Shown in pieces: positions 1 through 5,525 of a DNA stretch of 7,671 bases. The stretch is from Flavobacteriales bacterium. Lineage in GTDB: Bacteria; Bacteroidota; Bacteroidia; Flavobacteriales_D; Parvicellaceae. The notes beneath the pieces are model-generated. The model made no database searches. It was not told the origin of the DNA and was given only the letters and a program-made list of their open reading frames with translations. The stretch spans positions 1-7,671 of the forward strand of contig JALTUD010000153.1 in NCBI GenBank assembly GCA_027047735.1, read 5' to 3'. The translations under genes and the position numbers were made by a program. Each line of letters starts with the position of its first letter. Position 1 is the stretch's first letter.

Positions 1-344
1 AGGGTCAGAATGTTTTTTTTTGCCAAAAACTCGGTAACTTCAGTCAAAGCAAAATAGGTATCTTCTTTGGTTGCTCCTTTTTGAATGTTTCCTAAATCGG
101 CTATTTGAATTTCTTCGGAATGATGATACAACCCGTAAAAATAATCACGAACGATATCCGGAGCGTGTTCACAACCTTGATTATTTGAACTTCCACGTCC
201 TTCTTTCACTCCTACAACCGCTATTTGCACTCCTTCCAAATCAGGGAAAGAAGATTCGGTATAAAATCGAGTAAAACTTCCTAAACTATTGAGCGGAAAA
301 TCAACGTCAACAGGTAATGGATTAAAATATATGCTTATGTCCAT
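1..344 (-). CDS. Arginase/formimidoylglutamase-family hydrolase, N-terminal part (cut by window edge)
   Basis: The reading frame starts at the ATG at 344 (minus) and stays open for 114 codons to the window edge, so only the N-terminal third or so is present. The protein begins MDISIYFNPLPVDVDFPL and contains VVGVKEGRGSSNNQGCEHAP (about residues 45-64), then IADLGNI and DTYFAL. The G-V-x-E-x-RG-x-x-NN-x-G pattern followed by D-x-GN is typical of the N-terminus of the ureohydrolase (arginase, agmatinase, formimidoylglutamase) fold. Family members are cytoplasmic Mn-dependent enzymes that hydrolyse guanidino or formimino groups. The metal-binding His and Asp residues lie beyond the edge, so the substrate cannot be decided; from recalled Flavobacteriia gene order, formimidoylglutamase (HutG-like) is my best guess. 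The start lies 9 bp after the topA stop with no terminator between, so it is probably co-transcribed with topA. Confidence 0.8.
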   Translation of the reverse strand, partial: MDISIYFNPLPVDVDFPLNSLGSFTRFYTESSFPDLEGVQIAVVGVKEGRGSSNNQGCEHAPDIVRDYFYGLYHHSEEIQIADLGNIQKGATKEDTYFALTEVTEFLAKKNILT

Positions 345-353
345 TTCTACAAC

Positions 354-2843
354 TTAGGATTTTTTGGCTACTTTCTTTTTGGTTCGAGTTGTTTTTTTCT
401 TTTTCGGTGCGTTTTCTTCCAAAATACTTTTCACTTGTTCTAAAGTCAAGGCTTTGGCATCTGTCGTTTTGGGCAGTTCAATTTTTGTTTTTCCTTTAAT
501 GACGTTAAATCTTCCCCATCTTGCTTTTTCGACACGTATTCCTTCGTCTTCCCAATTATGGATTACCTTGTCTATTTCTTTCTGTTTTTTGGTTTCTATC
601 AATTCAACGATATCATCATTGGATAAATTATCAAAATCATATTTTTTGTTGACATTGATAAACATTCCATTCCATTTGATATAAGGTCCAAAACGCCCTG
701 TACCTTTTTGAACCGGCAAACCTTCGTACTCGGCTATAGGTGCGTCTGCTTTTTGTTTTGCTTTTATCAGTTCAATTGCTCTGTTTAAATCGACATCTAA
801 AGGATCTTCGCCTTTAGGCAGAGAAACATAAGCACTACCAAACTTGACATAAGGACCAAAACGCCCATTGGAAACGATTACTTTTTCGCCTTCAAATTCT
901 CCCAATTCTTTTGGCAACAGAAACAAATCTAAAGCTTCCTCTAAGGTTATATTCCCTATATTTTGGTTAGCTTGAAGACTAGCATACTTTTTATCTTCGT
1001 CATCCGGTGCTCCGATTTGAACCATCGCTCCAAATCTTCCTAAACGAACACTTACGGGTTTTCCCGTTTCCGGGTCTGTCCCTAAAATCCGTTCACCGCT
1101 AGCTCTGTCCGAATGCTCCAATGTATGTTCGACAGTTTTATGAAAGGGTTCATAAAATTCTTTTAACATCTCCGTCCATTCCAACAAACCTTGGGCTATT
1201 TCGTCAAACTCCTCTTCTACTTTTGCCGTAAAATTATAATCCAGTATATTTCCAAAGTGCTCTACCAAAAAATCGTTAACGATAAAACCTATATCGGTTG
1301 GTAATAATTTATTTTTATCTGCTCCGTAGCGTTCTTTCTTTATCGTTTTCTCAACTTTCCCGTCTTTTAAAACTATCTGCGTGAAATTTCGTTCTTTACC
1401 TTCTTTTTCTTTTTTCTCAACGTATCCTCTTTTTTGTATGGTACTAATCGTTGGTGCATAAGTAGATGGTCGTCCGATTCCTAATTCTTCTAATTTTTTC
1501 ACCAAAGAGGCTTCGGTATATCGAGCAGGAGGGCGAGTAAATCGTTGCGTTGCAGTAATAACCGACGATTCAACAGACTCTCCTATTTTCATAGCAGGAA
1601 GCATTCCTTTTTGTTCGTCTTCATTTTCATCGTCTGTTCCCTCTAAATACACTTTGAGAAAACCATCAAATTTAATCACTTCACCGTTTGCTACAAACTT
1701 TTCAGAAACACCATCAATACTGATTTCAACTTTAGTACGTTCCAACTCGGCATCAGCCATTTGAGAAGCAATGGTTCTTTTCCAGATTAACTCATACAAA
1801 CGTTGTTGTTGATAATCAGCACCTGTGCTGTGTACTGCAAAGTTAGTCGGTCGTATTGCTTCGTGAGCTTCTTGTGCTCCCGAACTTTTAGTTTTAAACT
1901 TACGCGTCTTAGAATACTCTTTCCCATAAGCAGAGACTACTTCTTCTTTTGCATTTTGAATAGCAAAATCAGATAGATTTAATGAATCCGTTCTCATGTA
2001 GGTGATTTTACCTGCCTCGTAAAGACGTTGGGCTAAATTCATGGTACGAGCTACGTTGTATCCTAATTTTCTACTGGCTTCTTGTTGCAAAGTAGAAGTA
2101 GTAAAAGGCGGTGCCGGTTTTCGTTTTGCCGGTTTTCGTTGTACATCGGTAATTTTAAAATCAGCTTCTACACACTTATTTACAAAATCTTCTGCTTTTT
2201 TCTCTGTTTTAAAATTCTTTGGAACTTCAGCTTTAAATGTTTTTCCGTTAATCGAAAACTCACCGACTACTTTATACGAATGTGTTGAAGTAAATCCTTC
2301 TATTTCTCTTTCTCTTTCGGCGATAATACGAACCGTTACGGATTGCACTCTACCTGCAGACAAAGACGGCTTAACCTTTTTCCATAAAACAGGCGAAAGC
2401 TCAAAACCTACAATTCTATCTAAAATACGACGAGCTTGTTGTGCATTTACCAAATCATTATCAATCCCTCTCGGTTCTTCTATTGCCTTTTGAACCGCTT
2501 TTTTGGTAATCTCATTAAAGGTAATTCTCTTTATTTTATCATCTTTTAATTTTAGTGTTTCTTTTAAGTGCCACGAAATAGCTTCTCCCTCTCGATCCTC
2601 ATCCGTTGCTAGCCAAATCGTTGTTGCATTCTTTGATAATTTTCTCAACTCCGCTACAATTTTTTTCTTGTCCGGCGACACCTCATATTTGGGTTTAAAA
2701 TTATGTTCAATATCAATTGCATCTTTCTTTGCCAAATCTCTTACGTGTCCAAAACTGGATTTCACGATAAAATCTTTACCTAAATATCCTTCAATTGTTT
2801 TAGCCTTAGCAGGCGACTCGACGATTACAAGGTTTTTTGCCAT
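354..2843 (-). CDS. topA: DNA topoisomerase I (type IA, omega protein)
   Basis: This 829-residue cytoplasmic enzyme relaxes negatively supercoiled DNA by making a transient single-strand break through a 5'-phosphotyrosine. The TOPRIM domain is at the N-terminus (LVIVESPAKAKTIEGYLG, with E9, and ATDEDREGE with D81, D83 and E85 as the acidic metal-binding set). LSAGRVQSV is at about 161-169. The catalytic tyrosine is Y282 in GKITYMRTDS. EAHEAIRPT (about 325-333) and GIGRPSTYAPTI (about 455-466) are further type IA signatures. The C-terminus has no CxxC zinc-finger pairs. Instead it carries four GRFG-type topoisomerase C-terminal repeats (about 590-625, 652-676, 708-732 and 768-791; the last reads ARWGRFNVIKG) and a lysine-rich tail (APKKKKTTRTKKKVAKKS) likely to bind DNA. 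The ATG at 2843 gives the expected MAKNLVIVESPAKA start. A candidate promoter lies just upstream, and the arginase-family gene follows after 9 bp. Confidence 0.98.
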   Translation of the reverse strand: MAKNLVIVESPAKAKTIEGYLGKDFIVKSSFGHVRDLAKKDAIDIEHNFKPKYEVSPDKKKIVAELRKLSKNATTIWLATDEDREGEAISWHLKETLKLKDDKIKRITFNEITKKAVQKAIEEPRGIDNDLVNAQQARRILDRIVGFELSPVLWKKVKPSLSAGRVQSVTVRIIAEREREIEGFTSTHSYKVVGEFSINGKTFKAEVPKNFKTEKKAEDFVNKCVEADFKITDVQRKPAKRKPAPPFTTSTLQQEASRKLGYNVARTMNLAQRLYEAGKITYMRTDSLNLSDFAIQNAKEEVVSAYGKEYSKTRKFKTKSSGAQEAHEAIRPTNFAVHSTGADYQQQRLYELIWKRTIASQMADAELERTKVEISIDGVSEKFVANGEVIKFDGFLKVYLEGTDDENEDEQKGMLPAMKIGESVESSVITATQRFTRPPARYTEASLVKKLEELGIGRPSTYAPTISTIQKRGYVEKKEKEGKERNFTQIVLKDGKVEKTIKKERYGADKNKLLPTDIGFIVNDFLVEHFGNILDYNFTAKVEEEFDEIAQGLLEWTEMLKEFYEPFHKTVEHTLEHSDRASGERILGTDPETGKPVSVRLGRFGAMVQIGAPDDEDKKYASLQANQNIGNITLEEALDLFLLPKELGEFEGEKVIVSNGRFGPYVKFGSAYVSLPKGEDPLDVDLNRAIELIKAKQKADAPIAEYEGLPVQKGTGRFGPYIKWNGMFINVNKKYDFDNLSNDDIVELIETKKQKEIDKVIHNWEDEGIRVEKARWGRFNVIKGKTKIELPKTTDAKALTLEQVKSILEENAPKKKKTTRTKKKVAKKS

Positions 2844-2877
2844 AATAGTGTGTGTCTTAAAAAATTATCAACTTTTG

Positions 2878-2909
2878 CAAAATCACGCCCACAACAATCT
2901 TCTGCCAAT
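2878..2909 (-). promoter_or_regulatory. Candidate topA promoter, Bacteroidota type
   Basis: Read on the minus strand, ATTG (2909-2906) is followed by a 20-nt spacer and TGATTTTG (2885-2878). The Bacteroidota primary promoter has a -33 TTTG/TTG box and a -7 TAnnTTTG box about 19-21 nt apart. Each box here has one mismatch (ATTG; TG in place of TA). Transcription would start about 25-30 nt upstream of the topA ATG. The match is imperfect and was judged by eye. Confidence 0.4.
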
Positions 2910-2989
2910 ATGCAAAATAGAATTTGCAAAGGAATAAAAAATAAGTGAACTTTTCTATATATCAATGTATTTTAATCTTTTGCTACAAT

Positions 2990-3016
2990 ATTTTTTGGAG
3001 CGTTTCTATCCCTAAC
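2990..3016 (+). repeat. Remnant (3' end only) of the structured repeat, opposite orientation to copy A
   Basis: The segment TTTTTTGGAGCG then TTCTATCCCTAAC resembles the 3' end of the full copies. Copy B ends AAAAGGATACCGCT then CCTATCCCTAACG; copy A ends CACGCCG then TTCTATCCCTAACG in element orientation. TTCTATCCCTAAC (13 bp) is identical to the end of copy A, and CTATCCCTAAC (11 bp) is shared by all three. No hairpins or TTGGGCG head lie upstream, so it is a decayed or truncated copy, or a separately placed terminal sequence. Confidence 0.55.
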
Positions 3017-3128
3017 ACTATTCTGTAAAAACCTGATTCATTAAAAAACCCACTACTGATTTTCAATGATTTACACGTTTTTATTGCTTTTTTTGAGGTG
3101 TTTAGACAATCTAACGTTAGGGATAGAA
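3004..3128. repeat. Perfect 13-bp inverted repeat bounding a 99-bp spacer
   Basis: TTCTATCCCTAAC at 3004-3016 and its exact reverse complement GTTAGGGATAGAA at 3116-3128 face each other. The right arm is the terminal block of repeat copy A and the left arm is the terminal block of the remnant, giving a tail-to-tail pair. The spacer 3017-3115 is AT-rich with no open frame I would call. The right arm overlaps a 10-bp palindrome, CTAACGTTAG, at 3111-3120. Confidence 0.8.
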
Positions 3129-3266
3129 CGGCGTGTTTGAACTCCTTTTTGCCCTCCTCCTTTTGAGGGCAAAAAGAGTGAGTAGTGATAGCCCGACCCT
3201 CTTTTACGAAAACAAAGTTTCGCGAGAGCGACATTTTGTTTTCGTAAAAGAGGGGAACGCCCAAAA
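3115..3266 (-). repeat. Structured two-hairpin repeat, copy A
   Basis: Read on the minus strand, the element starts TTTTGGGCGTTCCCC and ends TTCTATCCCTAACG. Hairpin I has perfect 20-bp arms at 3197-3216 and 3235-3254. With one mismatch it continues through an apical TCGC/GCGA stem (3220-3223 with 3228-3231) around a 4-nt loop, so 27 nt on each side fold together. The block GGGTCGGGCTATC follows, then hairpin II with 11-bp arms (3146-3156 and 3165-3175, TTTTTGCCCTC/GAGGGCAAAAA) and the 8-nt loop AAAAGGAG. The flanking blocks and hairpin II match copy B at 5208-5348, whereas hairpin I has unrelated sequence of the same arm length. It carries no transposase gene. It could be a REP/MITE-like mobile repeat or a structured RNA; its identity is unresolved. 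Confidence 0.85.
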
Positions 3267-3478
3267 GAATATTAACACTATTTAAACATTGAAATGAGCT
3301 TAATAAATTGTTTTTATTTATCTTATACTTCTTTATAAAACATTTCCATACATACGGTTATGTTCAAAGATTTTATTCATCGTCTAAGAAAACTCAAACT
3401 CGCTATCTTTCGGCTCGTGTCAATTTTCAAATGGTATAAAATGTAACTTCTGTAACTTAAATAATGAAAGGTTTTTGT

Positions 3479-3486
3479 TTACTTTG
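3479..3486 (+). promoter_or_regulatory. Promoter-like -7 box for the rhodanese-cytochrome operon
   Basis: TTACTTTG, followed by CACC, matches TAnnTTTG at all but the second position and lies 32 bp before the rhodanese ATG. This leaves a short A-rich leader of roughly 25 nt. No convincing TTG is found 19-21 nt upstream; the nearest is a CTT about 20 nt away. The box is therefore only suggestive. The leader has no Shine-Dalgarno sequence, as is usual in this phylum. Confidence 0.4.
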
Positions 3487-3518
3487 CACCAAATCATAAA
3501 TCATTAAATAATAGAAAA

Positions 3519-3947
3519 ATGAATAAAATTGTAAAATCTATCCTTGTCTTATCGGCAGTTTCATTATTGTCTTGCAGTGAAGAGAAAGCTCAAGACCACG
3601 GTTCGCAACCAACAGAACAAACAGCAGGAAAACAAGAACAAGCCATCGCAAAAAATGTAGATGTGGCTGAGTTTGAAAAGTTAATCAAAAGCGGGAAAGG
3701 ACAATTGGTGGATGTGCGTACTCCGGGAGAATTTAATCGTGGATACATAGAAGGAGCAAAAAACATTAATATTGCCGATAATTTTGCAGAAAACATTCAA
3801 AAATTAGATAAAAACAAACCGGTTTATGTATATTGTGCCGTTGGTGGTCGTAGCTCTCAAGCAATGAGAATGATGCATCAGATGGGATTTAAAGAAGTTT
3901 ACAACCTTATGGGCGGATACAACGCTTGGGCTAAACAGCATCATTAA
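3519..3947 (+). CDS. Rhodanese-domain lipoprotein
   Basis: This 142-residue protein has a lipoprotein signal peptide (MNKIVKSILVLSAVSLLSC, lipid-anchored Cys19), a Gln/Lys-rich linker to about residue 46, and a single rhodanese domain (about 48-140). VDVRTPGEF (64-72) and the GYIEGAKNI segment (75-83) are characteristic of single-domain rhodaneses of the GlpE/PspE type. The active-site loop is CAVGGRS with catalytic Cys106, so it is predicted to be active in carrying sulfane sulfur as a persulfide, from thiosulfate or a polysulfide to an acceptor. Residues after the lipid Cys are SEEK; an acidic run here resembles the lipoprotein export signal that sends Bacteroidota lipoproteins to the cell surface, so surface exposure is possible but inferred. 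The ATG at 3519 gives a compact signal peptide. The multihaem cytochrome gene follows 22 bp after the stop, in the same transcript. The physiological substrate is unknown. Confidence 0.92.
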   Translation: MNKIVKSILVLSAVSLLSCSEEKAQDHGSQPTEQTAGKQEQAIAKNVDVAEFEKLIKSGKGQLVDVRTPGEFNRGYIEGAKNINIADNFAENIQKLDKNKPVYVYCAVGGRSSQAMRMMHQMGFKEVYNLMGGYNAWAKQHH

Positions 3948-3959
3948 AATTTAAGTATT

Positions 3960-3965
3960 GGAAGA
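3960..3965 (+). promoter_or_regulatory. Shine-Dalgarno-like GGAAGA supporting the ATG at 3970
   Basis: GGAAGA ends 4 nt before the ATG at 3970. If translation began at the upstream TTG (3958), this purine run would lie inside the coding sequence. It is the only purine-rich ribosome-binding-like site before a start that I noticed in the window, and it favours 3970. Ribosome-binding sites are weakly used in this phylum, so the support is modest. Confidence 0.35.
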
Positions 3966-3969
3966 ATAT

Positions 3970-5205
3970 ATGAAGTTAACGCATAATGTTATGAATAAAG
4001 CAACTGTACTATTGAGTGCAGTTGCTTTTCTTTTTTCGTGTACAAGCGATAAAAACGGCAAAATAGACAGTTTTGACGCTAAGGAAATAGAAAAAATAAC
4101 CCCGCTTGAGCATTCGTGGGACAAGGCAATTCCGAATCAGGAAATTCCGGAAGGGCTTACTTCTCTTTCTGCCGAATCTTGCGGTACTTGTCATAAAGAA
4201 CACTACGAAGAGTGGAAATTTTCTACGCACTCTCACGCGTGGGAAGACCCGCAATTTCAAGCGGAACTAGCGAAAGAAACAAGTCCGTTTATGTGCATTA
4301 ACTGCCATATTCCTTTACAAAACCAGCAAGATTCAATTGTCAAAGGTTTGATTAACGGAGATATTTATCGCCCCGTAAAAGAAGCAAACCCGCATTTTGA
4401 CAAAAAACTACAACAAGAAGGTATTAACTGTGCGAGTTGCCACGTCAGAAACGGTGCTGTAATAGGCCCGACCGGAACTACAAAAGCTCCTCATAAAACA
4501 GTAAAAGACACTGTTCATCTTTCTGAAAAACTTTGCATATCTTGTCATAATGCGGTTGCAGTAGTAACTCCACAATTGGCGTGCACCTTTCAAACAGGGG
4601 ATGAATGGAAAGCTGGTCCTTATTTTGGAAAGAAAACGTGTTTAAATTGCCATATGCCCGACACCACTCGTGCAATCGTTCCGGGCTTTGAACCCAGATT
4701 AAGTCATCGTCATTATTTTCCGGGGTCAGGTATTCCTAAATTTGCCGACCAACCCACGAAGATGCTAAACGGTCTCTCAATGAAAGAGCATACACCCAAT
4801 ATCGAAAATGTAAAAGTAGGAGATACGCTACATTTTAACATCACATTAAAAAATGAATTTGCAGGTCATAGAGTACCGACAGGCGACCCTGAACGTTTTA
4901 TTTTAGTAGAACAAGCTATCTACACCAAGGATTCGGTACTTTTTGATAAAAAGACGAGTAGAATTGGTGAGGAATGGGAATGGCACCCGAAAGCCAGAAA
5001 ACTAAGTGATAACAATCTTAACCCGAAAGAAAGCAGAACCTACGAATTCGATTTTATAGTCCCAAATCAAAAAGGATTATATTACCGTGTACGCGTAACC
5101 AAACACCGTTCTACGGAAGAAAATAAAAAATACAATCATTTACCCGAAACCTATCCATTGTCTGTAACCATTTACGATTCAATACACCCGATAGTACTGA
5201 AGTAA
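3970..5205 (+). CDS. Pentahaem c-type cytochrome lipoprotein with C-terminal beta-rich domain
   Basis: The ATG at 3970 gives 411 residues. A lipoprotein signal ends AFLFSC (Cys24). Five CxxCH haem-attachment motifs follow: CGTCH (71-75), CINCH (109-113), CASCH (154-158), CISCH (189-193) and CLNCH (224-228), with several extra histidines that could be distal ligands. This layout resembles the cytochrome c554-like multihaem class. From about residue 280 there are no haem sites. LHFNITLKNEFAGHRVPTGDP and the strand-rich sequence after it suggest a beta-sandwich; an AGHxxPTG motif recurs, from memory, in other multihaem cytochromes. The protein should act as an exported, membrane-anchored electron carrier or reductase; its substrate is unknown. 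The gene lies 22 bp after a rhodanese lipoprotein gene, suggesting sulfur-compound redox, which is inference. Other possible starts are TTG at 3958 and ATG at 3991; the latter still leaves a complete signal peptide (MNKATVLLSAVAFLFSC). Confidence 0.9.
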   Translation: MKLTHNVMNKATVLLSAVAFLFSCTSDKNGKIDSFDAKEIEKITPLEHSWDKAIPNQEIPEGLTSLSAESCGTCHKEHYEEWKFSTHSHAWEDPQFQAELAKETSPFMCINCHIPLQNQQDSIVKGLINGDIYRPVKEANPHFDKKLQQEGINCASCHVRNGAVIGPTGTTKAPHKTVKDTVHLSEKLCISCHNAVAVVTPQLACTFQTGDEWKAGPYFGKKTCLNCHMPDTTRAIVPGFEPRLSHRHYFPGSGIPKFADQPTKMLNGLSMKEHTPNIENVKVGDTLHFNITLKNEFAGHRVPTGDPERFILVEQAIYTKDSVLFDKKTSRIGEEWEWHPKARKLSDNNLNPKESRTYEFDFIVPNQKGLYYRVRVTKHRSTEENKKYNHLPETYPLSVTIYDSIHPIVLK

Positions 5206-5207
5206 AA

Positions 5208-5348
5208 TTTGGGCGTTTCCCCAAAACACAAAAAGCACATACCCTATCGGGATACGTGCTTTTTGTGTTTTGGGGTCGGGCTATCCACTATATCTTTTGC
5301 CCTCCAAAAGGAGGGAGGGCAAAAGGATACCGCTCCTATCCCTAACGC
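5208..5348 (+). repeat. Structured two-hairpin repeat, copy B
   Basis: It begins TTTGGGCGTTTCCCC 2 bp after the cytochrome stop and ends CCTATCCCTAACGC. Hairpin I has perfect 20-bp arms at 5219-5238 and 5256-5275 (CCCCAAAACACAAAAAGCAC and its complement) around a 17-nt loop with a small inner CCC/GGG stem. GGGGTCGGGCTATC follows. Hairpin II has 11-bp arms at 5295-5305 and 5314-5324 (TTTTGCCCTCC/GGAGGGCAAAA) with the same AAAAGGAG loop as copy A, and can extend by TATC/GGATA with one bulge. Relative to copy A the flanks and hairpin II are conserved, while the hairpin I arms share only the C-rich/G-rich base. Neither hairpin is followed by a T-tract, so it is not a standard terminator, though it could stabilise the 3' end of the cytochrome mRNA. 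Confidence 0.85.
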
Positions 5349-5465
5349 GAGTGAAATTGGCGGAGAGAAAGTGGAATTTGTAGTTTCTTTAGACAATGAA
5401 AAATTTGCATAGCCCTTTATTCAAATGAGATAAGAAGAATCTGGATACTCCCCCTTTATAACCAT

Positions 5466-5496
5466 AAAAAAAGCCCGATAATAAATTATCGAGCTT
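5466..5496 (-). terminator. Intrinsic terminator of the ATP synthase operon
   Basis: On the minus strand, AAGCTCGATAA (5496-5486), loop TTTA and TTATCGGGCTT (5481-5471) form an 11-bp stem with one U-G wobble. The T-run at 5470-5466 follows directly. The wobble pairs only in RNA from the minus strand (it would be A-C on the plus strand), which agrees with termination of leftward transcription from atpG, whose stop is about 30 bp upstream. Confidence 0.85.
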
Positions 5497-5525
5497 TCTA
5501 CAAAATTTTCACTAATGTAAAGCAA

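Larger units (their letters stand above)
2844..3518. other. 675-bp divergent intergenic region, no credible gene
   Basis: This spacer separates topA (leftward) from the rhodanese operon (rightward). It contains a candidate topA promoter at 2878-2909, a repeat remnant at about 2990-3016, a full structured repeat at 3115-3266 and a promoter-like box at 3479-3486. The 93-codon minus-strand frame at 2983-3264 starts at a TTG inside the repeat and reads through its hairpins, so I treat it as spurious. The stretch 3267-3478 is AT-rich with no structure I can support; a 28-codon basic frame at 3360-3446 was considered and rejected. Confidence 0.75.
5206..5525. other. 320-bp convergent intergenic region, no credible gene
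   Basis: This lies between the ends of the cytochrome gene (rightward) and atpG (leftward). It holds structured repeat copy B (5208-5348), about 117 bp without recognised features (5349-5465), and the atpG terminator hairpin (5466-5496). A 67-codon plus-strand frame at 5209-5412 starts at the TTG of the repeat head and is judged spurious in its repeat-derived part. No terminator with a T-tract is seen for the plus-strand operon. Confidence 0.75.

Noticed and set aside
2041..2937. Long plus-strand frames opposite topA
   Set aside because: They lie antisense to a well-conserved gene, share no recognisable domains, and are explained by its codon bias.
3101..3110. TTTAGACAAT shared by 3101-3110 and 5388-5397, each near a repeat tail
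   Set aside because: The 10-mer is AT-rich, its orientation relative to the two elements differs, and there is no extended similarity; probably chance.
2983..3264. 93-codon minus-strand frame (MGVPLFYENKMSL...) as a gene
   Set aside because: It starts at the TTG of the repeat head (TTGGGCGTT) and runs through both hairpins of copy A. The parallel frame in copy B also begins MGV, so the similarity comes from the repeat, not from a protein.
3115..3266. Repeat as an integron attC site, because it is a long hairpin with CCCTAAC/GTTAGGG ends
   Set aside because: The core consensus RYYYAAC / GTTRRRY is violated at its outer base (C instead of R, G instead of Y). The arms are perfect, without the expected extrahelical bases, and no integrase is present.
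3360..3446. 28-codon basic peptide frame (MFKDFIHRLRKLKLAIFRLV...)
   Set aside because: The length is within chance expectation. It has no ribosome-binding site, no clear promoter and no recognisable family; the cationic, hydrophobic look is not enough.
3958..3969. TTG at 3958 as the cytochrome start
   Set aside because: The ATG at 3970 has a purine-rich GGAAGA just upstream and still encodes the full lipoprotein signal, while the TTG adds only four residues.
3115..5348. Inverted repeats A and B as the ends of a composite transposon carrying the rhodanese-cytochrome operon
   Set aside because: The copies are inverted relative to each other and flank the operon, but they carry no transposase and no target duplication is visible. 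Their hairpin I sequences also differ entirely, unlike recently duplicated transposon ends.
5209..5412. 67-codon plus-strand frame (MGVSPKHKKHIPY...) as a gene
   Set aside because: It starts at the TTG in the repeat head and most of it is hairpin sequence. Only the last 20 codons look protein-like, and these are noted separately.
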